A stretch of 64,000 nucleotides of DNA from Ascidiimonas sp046199005 (GTDB lineage: Bacteria > Bacteroidota > Bacteroidia > Flavobacteriales > Flavobacteriaceae). The translations under genes and the position numbers were made by a program. The stretch's first letter is position 1. Each line of letters begins with the position of its first letter. The notes below the pieces were generated by a model that was not told the origin of the DNA, made no database searches, and worked only from the letters and a program-made list of their open reading frames with translations. Shown in pieces: positions 41,819 to 50,538 of the stretch. Where the stretch lies: positions 4,216,001 to 4,280,000 of the forward strand of contig CP176050.1 of NCBI GenBank assembly GCA_046199005.1, in the 5' to 3' direction.

Positions 41819-42460
41819 ATGTTTCTTGAAAATACTGTAAATCACAAAGAGCAATTTGGTTGGATAGAAGTTATCTGTGGTTCTATGTTTTCCGGTAAAA
41901 CAGAAGAATTGATCAGGAGGCTCAAGCGTGCTCAGTTTGCAAGACAGAAAGTCGAGATATTCAAGCCGGCTATTGACATTAGGTATGATGACGAAATGGT
42001 TGTTTCGCACGATAGTAATGAAATAAGATCTACACCGGTTCCTGCGGCTGCCAACATAAGAATACTTGCCGATAGTTGTGATGTCGTAGGTATTGATGAA
42101 GCACAGTTTTTTGATGATGAAATCATTTCTGTTTGTAATGACTTGGCTAACAAGGGAATTCGTGTAATAGTTGCAGGTCTTGATATGGATTTTAAAGGAA
42201 ATCCTTTTGGCCCCATGCCTGCACTTATGGCTACTGCCGAATACGTTACCAAAGTGCATGCCGTTTGTACAAGAACAGGAAACTTGGCCCATTACAGTTT
42301 TAGAAAATCCAGCAACGATAAACTTGTTATGTTAGGTGAAACTGAAGAGTATGAGCCGCTTAGCAGAGCTGCATACTATAAAGCCATGTTGAGGGAAAAG
42401 GTGCGGAAAATTGACGTGAAAGAACCAGAAGATCTTTCTGAAAAAAAAGACACGAAATAA
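41819..42460 (+). CDS. tdk: Thymidine kinase, type II
   Basis: 213 residues. Walker A is GSMFSGKT (21-28), Walker B IDEAQFF (92-98), and the lasso region is VHAVCTRTGNLAHYSFRKSS. It phosphorylates thymidine for salvage. Most type II enzymes hold zinc with two Cys pairs, but here only Cys150 of the first CxxC remains (Thr153 replaces its mate) and the second pair region (YEPLSRAAYY) has no Cys. It is followed two bases later by alr. Confidence 0.95.
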   Translation: MFLENTVNHKEQFGWIEVICGSMFSGKTEELIRRLKRAQFARQKVEIFKPAIDIRYDDEMVVSHDSNEIRSTPVPAAANIRILADSCDVVGIDEAQFFDDEIISVCNDLANKGIRVIVAGLDMDFKGNPFGPMPALMATAEYVTKVHAVCTRTGNLAHYSFRKSSNDKLVMLGETEEYEPLSRAAYYKAMLREKVRKIDVKEPEDLSEKKDTK

Positions 42461-42461
42461 G

Positions 42462-43571
42462 ATGACCGCAGCAGCCGAAACCGTTCTTCAAATTGACCTA
42501 GCATCTTTGAAACATAACCTCGAATTTCTTAAAACACGCCTTAAATCTGAAACGAAATTTTTAGCCGTAGTAAAAGCCTTTGCCTATGGCAGTGATGCTA
42601 TACAAATCGCAAAATTTCTGGAAAAATGCAAGGTTGACTATTTTGCTGTAGCCTACGTAAGTGAAGGAGTGATGCTAAGAAATGCCGGGATCACGACTCC
42701 CATTTTGGTATTACATCCGCAAATAGCGAATCTGGAGGCTTTAATTGATCGTTGTCTTGAACCAAGTTTATACAACAAATATATTTTTGAAAAATTTAAA
42801 GCGATTGCGCATCAAAAACAGCAAGAAGATTATCCGATACATCTAAAGTTTAATACTGGATTAAACCGACTCGGTTTTCAACAGGAGGATCTTTCTTATA
42901 TTACACAACAACTCCTGCCTGATAAACATTTAAAAGTAAGATCTTTGTTTTCGCATTTGGCAGCGTCAGAAGACAAAGAAGAGACAGCATTCACCGTACG
43001 ACAGATCAATACTTTTAAAAAAATTGCAAGCGATTTCTGTAAAATTACCGGAGAATCACCCATCTTGCATCTTGCCAATACTTCCGGAATTTTAAATTAC
43101 CCTGAAGCTCATTTAGATATGGTTCGCAGTGGTATAGGATTATATGGTTTTGGAAATGACCCTTCGTTCGATAAATTTTTAAAACCGATCGCCACTTTGA
43201 AGACAGCTATCTCTCAGATACATCTTATAAAAAAAGGAGAAAGCGTTGGTTACAACAGGGCATTTGTTGCTCTGAATGATACTAAAATAGCTACGTTGCC
43301 CTTAGGACATGCAGACGGAATTGGAAGGCAGTATGGGCAACGAAAAGGATTTGTAAACATTCATGGAAAAAAAGCCTGGATCGTAGGTAATGTATGCATG
43401 GATATGATCATGGTAGATGTTACTGGGATTACTTGCGAAGAAGGAGATGAAGTGATCGTTTTTGGACCTGACCACAGTGCAGACGAACTTGCCGATACTG
43501 CAAATACCATCGCTTATGAGCTTCTTACTGCTATATCTCCTCGTATTAAACGAACATTCGTAAACGCGTGA
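42462..43571 (+). CDS. alr: Alanine racemase
   Basis: 369 residues. It interconverts L- and D-alanine for peptidoglycan. The PLP lysine is Lys38 in LAVVKAFAYGSDA, where most relatives read VKADAYG; the catalytic Tyr264 sits in VGYNRAF. Other marks are HLKFNTGLNRLGF and VGNVCMDMIMVDVT. It starts two bases after tdk, so they are co-transcribed, an arrangement seen in other flavobacteria. Confidence 0.95.
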   Translation: MTAAAETVLQIDLASLKHNLEFLKTRLKSETKFLAVVKAFAYGSDAIQIAKFLEKCKVDYFAVAYVSEGVMLRNAGITTPILVLHPQIANLEALIDRCLEPSLYNKYIFEKFKAIAHQKQQEDYPIHLKFNTGLNRLGFQQEDLSYITQQLLPDKHLKVRSLFSHLAASEDKEETAFTVRQINTFKKIASDFCKITGESPILHLANTSGILNYPEAHLDMVRSGIGLYGFGNDPSFDKFLKPIATLKTAISQIHLIKKGESVGYNRAFVALNDTKIATLPLGHADGIGRQYGQRKGFVNIHGKKAWIVGNVCMDMIMVDVTGITCEEGDEVIVFGPDHSADELADTANTIAYELLTAISPRIKRTFVNA

Positions 43572-43653
43572 TCCTACGTAGTTTTTTAGATTTATTTAAC
43601 ATTTTTAACTTTTTTACCTAAATTAGTACCCCTAACAACTAAAAAAATTTAAA

Positions 43654-44073
43654 ATGGGTTTCTTTAAAGACTTTAAATCTTTCCTTTTAAAAGGAGATAT
43701 TGTAAATCTGGCGACAGCTGTTATTGTAGGTGGAGCATTTGGTAAAATTGTAACTTCGTTTACCAATGATGTTCTGATGCCTCCTATAGGTGTATTACTC
43801 GGTGGGGTTGACTTTGCAGAATTAAAACTGGTAGTTCAGGAAGCTACCACCAACGCTGCCGGAGAAGAAGTGGCAGCAGTTACCATTAATTACGGTAGTT
43901 TTATTCAAACAGTAATCGATTTCATCATTATCGGTTTCTGTATTTTCATGGTACTTAAAGCCTACGAGAAAACACAGAAAAAAGAAGAAGAGGCACCAGC
44001 TGCACCAGCAGGTCCTACCCAGGAAGAATTACTGGCAGATATCAGAGACTTGCTAAAGCAACAACAGAAATAA
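43654..44073 (+). CDS. mscL: Large-conductance mechanosensitive channel MscL
   Basis: 139 residues. The first transmembrane helix and pore signature GDIVNLATAVIVGGAFGKIV and the cytoplasmic FTNDVLMPPIGVLLGGVDF are standard, followed by TM2 (FIQTVIDFIIIGFCIFMVL) and an Ala/Pro/Glu-rich linker before the C-terminal helix LLADIRDLLKQQ. It forms a homopentameric emergency valve in the inner membrane. It is alone between alr and a terminator. Confidence 0.96.
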   Translation: MGFFKDFKSFLLKGDIVNLATAVIVGGAFGKIVTSFTNDVLMPPIGVLLGGVDFAELKLVVQEATTNAAGEEVAAVTINYGSFIQTVIDFIIIGFCIFMVLKAYEKTQKKEEEAPAAPAGPTQEELLADIRDLLKQQQK

Positions 44074-44112
44074 AAATTAAATACGCTACACTGCACATTC
44101 TATTGTTTAATT

Positions 44113-44142
44113 AAACCGCTCTCGCAAGGAGCGGTTCTTTTT
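44113..44142 (+). terminator. Terminator of mscL
   Basis: AACCGCTC-TCGCAAG-GAGCGGTT followed by CTTTTT. Confidence 0.8.
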
Positions 44143-44194
44143 AAAATATATTTTTTTATAACATTTTGTGTTATTTATAACTATTCAAGGAAAG

Positions 44195-44227
44195 TTGGTC
44201 TTTCCATTCAGAATTTCTTTATTTTTG
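44195..44227 (+). promoter_or_regulatory. Promoter of asd
   Basis: TTG at 44195-44197 and a perfect -7 element TATTTTTG at 44220-44227, 22 bases apart, upstream of asd. Confidence 0.6.
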
Positions 44228-44246
44228 CCTCTTAAAATTATACATT

Positions 44247-45257
44247 ATGAAAGTTGCTGTAGTTGGTGCCACTGGAATGGTTGGTGAAATTATGCTCAAG
44301 GTATTGGCAGAAAGAAATTTTCCAATTTCAGAATTGCTTCCGGTAGCGTCTGAAAGATCCATAGGTAAAGAAGTGCTTTTTAAGAATGCATCCTATAAAG
44401 TAATAGGACTGCAGGAAGCCGTTTCTTTAAAACCGGATATAGCATTATTCTCGGCCGGCGGAGGAACCTCTCTGGAATGGGCTCCAAAATTTGCGGCAGT
44501 AGGAACTATTGTTATCGATAACTCTTCAGCTTGGAGAATGGACCCCGATAAGAAACTTGTAGTTCCCGAAATAAATGCTTCAGAATTAACAAAAGAAGAT
44601 AAAATAATAGCCAATCCCAATTGCTCAACTATACAAATGGTGATGGCATTGGCTCCTCTACATAAAAAATATAAAATAACTCGGCTTGTAGTTTCTACCT
44701 ATCAATCCATTACAGGAACGGGAGTTAAAGCCGTCCAACAATTGGAAAACGAATACAATGGTAAAAAGGGTGAAATGGCCTATCCGTATCCTATACATCG
44801 TAACGCCATTCCTCAGTGTGACGTGTTTGAAGAAAATGGGTACACCAAAGAAGAAATGAAGCTGGTTAGAGAAACTCAAAAAATTCTGAAAGACAATACC
44901 ATAGCAGTAACCGCTACTGCTATAAGAATTCCGGTGGTTGGTGGACATAGTGAATCTGTGAATGTCGCTTTTGAAAAAGATTTTGATCTCGCTGAAATCC
45001 GCACTATTCTTAATAATACAGAGGGAGTAACTCTTCAGGATAATCCCGATGTCAATGCCTATCCGATGCCTATTTACGCAGAGGGAAAAGACGATGTATT
45101 CGTAGGAAGACTTCGGAGGGATTTTTCACAACCAAATACGCTAAACATGTGGGTCGTTGCAGATAATCTTCGTAAGGGTGCTGCGACCAATGCCGTGCAA
45201 ATTGCAGAATACCTTTTAGCGCATCAGCTTGTAACCAATTCGGTTAGTATTGCCTAA
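44247..45257 (+). CDS. asd: Aspartate-semialdehyde dehydrogenase
   Basis: 336 residues. It reduces aspartyl phosphate to the semialdehyde on the way to lysine, methionine, threonine and diaminopimelate. The NADP motif is VVGATGMVGEIML, the catalytic Cys126 is in NPNCSTIQMV, and VSTYQSITGTGVKAV, IRIPVVGGHSES and FVGRLRRDFSQPNTLNMWVV follow. Standard length; monocistronic with its own promoter and terminator. Confidence 0.97.
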   Translation: MKVAVVGATGMVGEIMLKVLAERNFPISELLPVASERSIGKEVLFKNASYKVIGLQEAVSLKPDIALFSAGGGTSLEWAPKFAAVGTIVIDNSSAWRMDPDKKLVVPEINASELTKEDKIIANPNCSTIQMVMALAPLHKKYKITRLVVSTYQSITGTGVKAVQQLENEYNGKKGEMAYPYPIHRNAIPQCDVFEENGYTKEEMKLVRETQKILKDNTIAVTATAIRIPVVGGHSESVNVAFEKDFDLAEIRTILNNTEGVTLQDNPDVNAYPMPIYAEGKDDVFVGRLRRDFSQPNTLNMWVVADNLRKGAATNAVQIAEYLLAHQLVTNSVSIA

Positions 45258-45294
45258 TGGAATAACTTATGTTAATTAATCTAAAAATATTGTT

Positions 45295-45329
45295 AAAAGC
45301 TCTCACGATTTCACAAGAGAGCTTTTTTT
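45295..45329 (+). terminator. Terminator of asd
   Basis: AAAAGCTCTC and GAGAGCTTTT pair around a 12-base loop, followed by seven T. Confidence 0.8.
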
Positions 45330-45333
45330 ATTC

Positions 45334-45341
45334 TAAGTTTG
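45334..45341 (+). promoter_or_regulatory. -7 element of the prolyl oligopeptidase gene
   Basis: TAAGTTTG, a perfect TAnnTTTG match, overlaps the most upstream possible start codon. It therefore supports the start at 45369. Confidence 0.5.
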
Positions 45342-45368
45342 ACTACCAATCAATTACTACTGTTAAGA

Positions 45369-47525
45369 ATGAAAAAACTAATACTCCCTTGTATGGCAAT
45401 ACTTTCTTTAATTGCCTGTAAACAAGACCCTAAAAAAAATGCAATTAGCGTGAATTATCCCGAGACCAAGAAAGTAGACACGGTTAATGATTACTTTGGT
45501 ACTCCAGTTGAAGATCCCTACCGATGGCTGGAAGATGATGAGTCTGAAGAAACAGAAGCGTGGGTAACCTCTCAGAATGAAGTTACTTTTGGTTACCTCG
45601 AGAAGATTCCTTTTCGAGAGCAATTAAAAGATCGTATGACTTCTTTATGGAATTATGAGAAAATCGGCGCCCCATTCAAGGAAGGTGATTACACTTATTA
45701 TTTCAAGAACACAGGTCTTCAAAATCAATCGGTCGTCTATCGTAAGAAAGAAGATTCAGAAGAAGAGATTTTTCTTAATCCCAATGAATTTTCAGAAGAC
45801 GGTACTACCTCGCTGGCAGGACTTACCTTTTCTAAAGATGGTTCATTAGCTGCTTATTCTATTTCTGAAGGAGGAAGCGACTGGAGAAAAGTAATCGTGA
45901 TCGATGCGGCCAATAAGAAAGTAGTTGAAGATACTTTAGTTGATGTAAAATTTAGCGGTATCTCCTGGAAAGGAAATGAGGGTTTTTATTATTCTAGTTA
46001 CGATAAACCGAAAGGTAGTGAACTATCTGCGAAAACAGATCAGCACAAACTATATTTTCACAAACTGGGCACTCCTCAAAGTGAGGACGAACTGATCTTT
46101 GGTGGAACGCCCGAAGAAAAACATCGCTACGTGGGTGGAGGAGTTACCGAAGATGAACGTTTTCTCATCATCTCTGCACGTAATTCGACCTATGGAGGTA
46201 AACTGTTCATCAAAGATATGACAGATCCGAATGCAAAACTCATCACCGTAGTAGGAGATGAAAAATCGGAATCTTATATCATAGAAAATGAAGGAAGCAA
46301 ATTGTATATAGTGACCGATATGAATGCACCTAATAAGAAGATCGTTACCGTAGATGCTTCTGCTCCTTCCCCAGAGAATTGGGTTGATTTTATTCCGGAA
46401 ACCGAATACGTGCTTTCTCCAAATACAGGGGGTGGTTATTTCTTTGCAGAATATATGGTAGATGCTATTTCAAAGATCAAACAATACAGCTACAACGGCG
46501 AACTCGTAAGAGAGGTAACGCTCCCTGGAGTAGGTTCTGCCGGAGGATTCGGGGGTAAAAAAGAATACAAAGAGTTATACTATTTCTTTACCAACTACAA
46601 TACACCAACCTCAATCTACAAATACAATGTAGAAACCGGTGAATCTGAATTATACTGGAGTCCTGAAATTGATTTTAATCCGGAGGACTATGAATCAAAG
46701 CAGGTTTTCTATTATTCTAAAGACAGTACTAAGGTACCCATGATTATCACCTATAAAAAAGGTATTGAACTCAATGGTAAAAATCCGACAATACTTTATG
46801 GTTATGGCGGATTCAACGTGAGCCTTACTCCTTCCTTCAGCATTTCGAATGCTGTGTGGATGGAGCAGGGAGGTATTTATGCAGTACCCAACCTAAGAGG
46901 TGGCGGGGAATATGGAAAGAAATGGCACGATGCAGGTACTAAGATGCAAAAGCAAAATGTATTTGATGATTTTATAGCAGCCGCAGAATACTTAATTAGT
47001 AACGAATATACCTCTCCGGAATATCTGGCTATTCGAGGCGGGTCTAATGGGGGCTTACTGGTTGGTGCCGTAATGACCCAGCGCCCCGATCTTATGAAGG
47101 TAGCATTACCAGCTGTTGGAGTGATGGACATGCTAAGATATCATACCTTTACAGCAGGAGCAGGATGGGCGTATGATTATGGTACTTCAGAAGATAACAA
47201 AGAGATGTTTGAATACCTTAAAAAATACTCCCCTGTTCATAATGTTACTTCGGGAACTATGTATCCCGCCACGCTGGTTACTACTGGTGACCATGATGAC
47301 AGAGTGGTGCCTGCTCATAGCTTTAAATTTGCTGCTGAACTTCAAGAGAAACAAGAAGGTGATAACCCGACCCTTATCCGTATAGAAACAAAAGCGGGCC
47401 ATGGTGCCGGGAAGCCTACAGAAATGATCATTGATGAACAAGTAGATATTTTTGGATTTACCTTGTTCAATATGGGATTTGAGGAATTACCGAATCAAGC
47501 GGTTCTTAAAGATTTTAAAGACTGA
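45369..47525 (+). CDS. Prolyl oligopeptidase family lipoprotein (S9A)
   Basis: 718 residues from the ATG giving MKKLILPCMAILSLIACKQD, a lipoprotein signal (lipobox LIAC). An N-terminal seven-bladed propeller precedes a C-terminal alpha/beta hydrolase domain. The catalytic Ser559 lies in GGSNGGLLVGAVMTQRPDL, the Asp in GDHDDRVVP (about 641-644) and His678 in KAGHGAG. Family members cut short peptides after proline. The lipobox predicts an anchored periplasmic or surface enzyme for peptide breakdown. Confidence 0.94.
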   Translation: MKKLILPCMAILSLIACKQDPKKNAISVNYPETKKVDTVNDYFGTPVEDPYRWLEDDESEETEAWVTSQNEVTFGYLEKIPFREQLKDRMTSLWNYEKIGAPFKEGDYTYYFKNTGLQNQSVVYRKKEDSEEEIFLNPNEFSEDGTTSLAGLTFSKDGSLAAYSISEGGSDWRKVIVIDAANKKVVEDTLVDVKFSGISWKGNEGFYYSSYDKPKGSELSAKTDQHKLYFHKLGTPQSEDELIFGGTPEEKHRYVGGGVTEDERFLIISARNSTYGGKLFIKDMTDPNAKLITVVGDEKSESYIIENEGSKLYIVTDMNAPNKKIVTVDASAPSPENWVDFIPETEYVLSPNTGGGYFFAEYMVDAISKIKQYSYNGELVREVTLPGVGSAGGFGGKKEYKELYYFFTNYNTPTSIYKYNVETGESELYWSPEIDFNPEDYESKQVFYYSKDSTKVPMIITYKKGIELNGKNPTILYGYGGFNVSLTPSFSISNAVWMEQGGIYAVPNLRGGGEYGKKWHDAGTKMQKQNVFDDFIAAAEYLISNEYTSPEYLAIRGGSNGGLLVGAVMTQRPDLMKVALPAVGVMDMLRYHTFTAGAGWAYDYGTSEDNKEMFEYLKKYSPVHNVTSGTMYPATLVTTGDHDDRVVPAHSFKFAAELQEKQEGDNPTLIRIETKAGHGAGKPTEMIIDEQVDIFGFTLFNMGFEELPNQAVLKDFKD

Positions 47526-47545
47526 TATATTATCAAAGCGCTTAC

Positions 47546-47580
47546 ATAAAGCCGTTTCGCTGTACGAAACGGCTTTTTTT
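47546..47580 (+). terminator. Terminator of the prolyl oligopeptidase gene
   Basis: AAAGCCGTTTCG-CTGTA-CGAAACGGCTTT followed by a T run, with a 12-base perfect stem. Confidence 0.85.
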
Positions 47581-47688
47581 ATGCTGTATCTCCCGGTTCA
47601 CTCATTAAAAGTATTGCTTCACTCATTCCCTATTTTAATGCGGCTTATGTCCACGTAGCTTTATACCATCCAACCAAACATAGCTTCT

Positions 47689-50538
47689 ATGAAACATTTT
47701 TTATACTCTTTTCTATTTTTCATCTTGGTAGGTAACTTAATTCATGCTCAACAAGGAGTCGTTTCGGGTAACCTCAAAGATTCAAACGGTTTACCGCTTC
47801 CGGGAGTCACCATATTAATTAAAGGAACTACTACAGGAACCCAAAGCGATTTTGACGGTAATTACAGTATTGAATGTGAAGTGGGAGATATCCTAGTTTT
47901 CAATTATGTGGGAATGAAAACACGAGAGGTTATGGTAACCGCGACTATGTTCGATAGCAATGTTTCTAAACCTTTGGTAAAACAGATTCCAGTTAAAGAT
48001 ATTCAAACAGATGCTTATAAAAATGCCGTGCAAAAATCAAAAGACACCAGTTCTTTAGTTCCCGATCTGGGTGCTTCACCATTTCGCTATGAAAGTAACA
48101 GTAAATATTATAGTTTTTATGGTATTAAAGATATTCAGCTGAATGACAATGTAGTCAACATTACCCTTTTTGATCCAGATGTATATTTTGAAGCATCCAT
48201 GACACAGCAGACCGCCATGATATTTGTTCCTTCCGGAAATCTGTGGAAAACCCAAAACATATTTGCACAGGGAAGACCTTCTAATAATGAAAACACCTGG
48301 TTCGGGCCAGATACTAATGAGATCTTTTCTTACGGTCCAAGAGTGAACAATCTTGAGTTTGATGGTTCTGTTTATCCATTTGATCCTAACGGAGGCTTAG
48401 TACCAGCAGGAAATGGTAACGGAAATTCTGCTAACACCTATAAAAATGACCTGTTTGCTACTGCCTTAAAAAGTTTAAGCCGGCTTGACTTGTCAGTTTC
48501 TTCTCAAAAAATATTAATTAACGGAAGCTATCAATATAAGAATCAAGAAGATGTTTTTGGTATAGGTCGTTTACGCAGTAATTCACTGCATCTTAGTATT
48601 AATACACAACAGAACTATCAAAAAAATACGAAGTGGTATGGTACGCTTCGCTATCAAAATGAAACAAACACAAATCCTGATATTAATGGCATTTACAGCA
48701 ATGCGTTATTTGTGAATTCGATTACACCTCCTACATTTAAAAACAGGTTTGGAAACCGGTTTGAAAATAATGCTATTCGAAGTATGGCACCTGCTGTTTA
48801 CAACAACCCCTACGGTCTTCTTGAAACAAATAATAATGAAACCTCTTATACATTTTTATCTTCAAGTATAAGACAGAACTCTCATTTTTCAGATGGAGCA
48901 CAACTTGCATCTCAGTTAGGGATTCAACAGCAAAAAGATCGTATAAAATTTGCGTTGCCACCATCAACCGTTGGTTTTGAAGAGGGGATCTTAAATCAGC
49001 GAAATTTCAACGAACGAAAAGTGTTTTTCAACAATTCGTATTTGCTGGACATCGATCTGAGAAACTATCAGAGACTAGGGATTTTGACACGGGCTAATTA
49101 TACTTTTGAAGAGCTGGCCTATTCACAAAGACAACAAGAACAATTTGAAACGTTTCCTTTTGAAAATCCTTCCGAAATAAGCTTTCGAAAAAAACTTTTA
49201 CAAAATCACACCCTAAACGTAAGGCAAGAGCTCGAATACAAATTGAATACAGACCTCAATGTAAAAATTACAGCGGCCAATCAATTCTTTATCTCTTCTG
49301 TTCAAAAAGATGCTTTGTGGTTGCCTTCGATTCAAGTATATACTGAATTGGACGATCTTTTAGGATATCCTGATTGGATACGAAACTTTACACTAGCTTC
49401 AGGCGTTTCAAATACGATAGCAGCATCTCCCCTTTTCTATTCAAATTACAGTCATAATAGTCTGTTGCTTACTATTGACGAAACTCAACAATATTTAGCC
49501 ACAAATGATCTGTTTTTATCTCCTGAATTACGACCCGAAAGATCGCGAAGTTTTGAAATTGAAACCAGTTTTGAGCTGGCAAATGGACTACTGGATTTTG
49601 GCTTCTCTTATTTCAATTCACTAAACAAAGAAACCATTTTTCCCATACTTGATCAAAGTGAGTTCAGTCTTCAAAATGTCGCTACCATAAGAAACAGGGG
49701 TTTTGAAGCTTCTTTAGACATTCAGGTAGGAAATAATTGGGATCATAACGGATTTCGCTGGGATTCCCGATTGGTGTTTAGCTCATACAGAACAAAAGTG
49801 CAAAATTTAAAACAAGGTGTTGACCAAGTGCCCATTGCAGGCTTCAAAGATGTAAGTGCCCGCTTGATTGTTGGAGAACCTGCAGGTGTTATCGTAGGTT
49901 CTGCATATCTTAGAAATACGAACGGACAAAAAGTTATAGGGCAAGACGGGTTTCCATTAGTTGCAGAAGACCAAAAAATCATAGGAGATCCAATACCTGA
50001 TTTCAACCTTGGCTTTACCAATACTTTCGAACTTGCTAAATGGTCATTTTCCTTTGTAATAGATATGCAGAAAGGCGGAGACGTCTGGAATGCAACTCAA
50101 AATGTCTTGGATTATCACGGAACCTCTACTTTATCAGCAGCGCAACGCGGAATTACTGACTTTATTTTTGAGGGCGTTACCGAAGCAGGAGCGGTAAATA
50201 CTATACCAGTTGATTTCGCGAACCCTGCCAACGGATTGACGGGAAATCGATGGGTACAATACGGCTTTTCGGGTGTAGCGGAAGATGCGATCGAAAGCGG
50301 AAGTTACCTTAACCTGAAATCGGTACGACTTGCCTACGATTTTGGAAATGACCAAAAAAACAAGTTCTTCAGAAAATTCGAAGTGGGTTTTTATGCAGAA
50401 AATTTATGGACTTCTACTTCTTTTCAGGGAGCATCTCCGTATAGTTCACTTTTTGGCAACCAGTCTGGTAATGCTCTTAACTTTTTCAACACACCTCTTT
50501 TTACCGAAGTAGGTTTCACTCTAAAAATTAAAATCTGA
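47689..50538 (+). CDS. SusC-family outer-membrane barrel lacking a recognisable TonB plug
   Basis: 949 residues. A signal peptide (FLYSFLFFILVGNLIHAQ) precedes a carboxypeptidase-like regulatory domain (GVVSGNLKDSNGLPLPGVTI to VLVFNYVGMKTREV, about residues 24-105). A SusC plug (TonB-box-like DEVVVTA, GRSAGVQ, IRG, VDGVP, ALYGSRAANGVI) should follow but is absent; instead the chain passes through about residues 110-165 into barrel-like sequence. C-terminal SusC hallmarks remain: LRPERSRSFEIETSFELANG, DPIPDFNLGFTNTFELAKWS, FVIDMQKGGDVWNATQNVLD and the end EVGFTLKIKI. It overlaps the next gene by one base (TGATG), and that gene encodes the missing plug. Confidence 0.85.
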   Translation: MKHFLYSFLFFILVGNLIHAQQGVVSGNLKDSNGLPLPGVTILIKGTTTGTQSDFDGNYSIECEVGDILVFNYVGMKTREVMVTATMFDSNVSKPLVKQIPVKDIQTDAYKNAVQKSKDTSSLVPDLGASPFRYESNSKYYSFYGIKDIQLNDNVVNITLFDPDVYFEASMTQQTAMIFVPSGNLWKTQNIFAQGRPSNNENTWFGPDTNEIFSYGPRVNNLEFDGSVYPFDPNGGLVPAGNGNGNSANTYKNDLFATALKSLSRLDLSVSSQKILINGSYQYKNQEDVFGIGRLRSNSLHLSINTQQNYQKNTKWYGTLRYQNETNTNPDINGIYSNALFVNSITPPTFKNRFGNRFENNAIRSMAPAVYNNPYGLLETNNNETSYTFLSSSIRQNSHFSDGAQLASQLGIQQQKDRIKFALPPSTVGFEEGILNQRNFNERKVFFNNSYLLDIDLRNYQRLGILTRANYTFEELAYSQRQQEQFETFPFENPSEISFRKKLLQNHTLNVRQELEYKLNTDLNVKITAANQFFISSVQKDALWLPSIQVYTELDDLLGYPDWIRNFTLASGVSNTIAASPLFYSNYSHNSLLLTIDETQQYLATNDLFLSPELRPERSRSFEIETSFELANGLLDFGFSYFNSLNKETIFPILDQSEFSLQNVATIRNRGFEASLDIQVGNNWDHNGFRWDSRLVFSSYRTKVQNLKQGVDQVPIAGFKDVSARLIVGEPAGVIVGSAYLRNTNGQKVIGQDGFPLVAEDQKIIGDPIPDFNLGFTNTFELAKWSFSFVIDMQKGGDVWNATQNVLDYHGTSTLSAAQRGITDFIFEGVTEAGAVNTIPVDFANPANGLTGNRWVQYGFSGVAEDAIESGSYLNLKSVRLAYDFGNDQKNKFFRKFEVGFYAENLWTSTSFQGASPYSSLFGNQSGNALNFFNTPLFTEVGFTLKIKI

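Noticed and set aside
41801..42292. 163-residue reverse-strand frame antisense to tdk
   Set aside because: tdk on the plus strand has all kinase motifs; the antisense frame has no family signature.
42462..42600. Alanine racemase inactivated by the VKAFAYG sequence
   Set aside because: The PLP lysine and the catalytic Tyr264 are intact; the Asp-to-Phe change next to the lysine is a tolerated family variation in flavobacteria.
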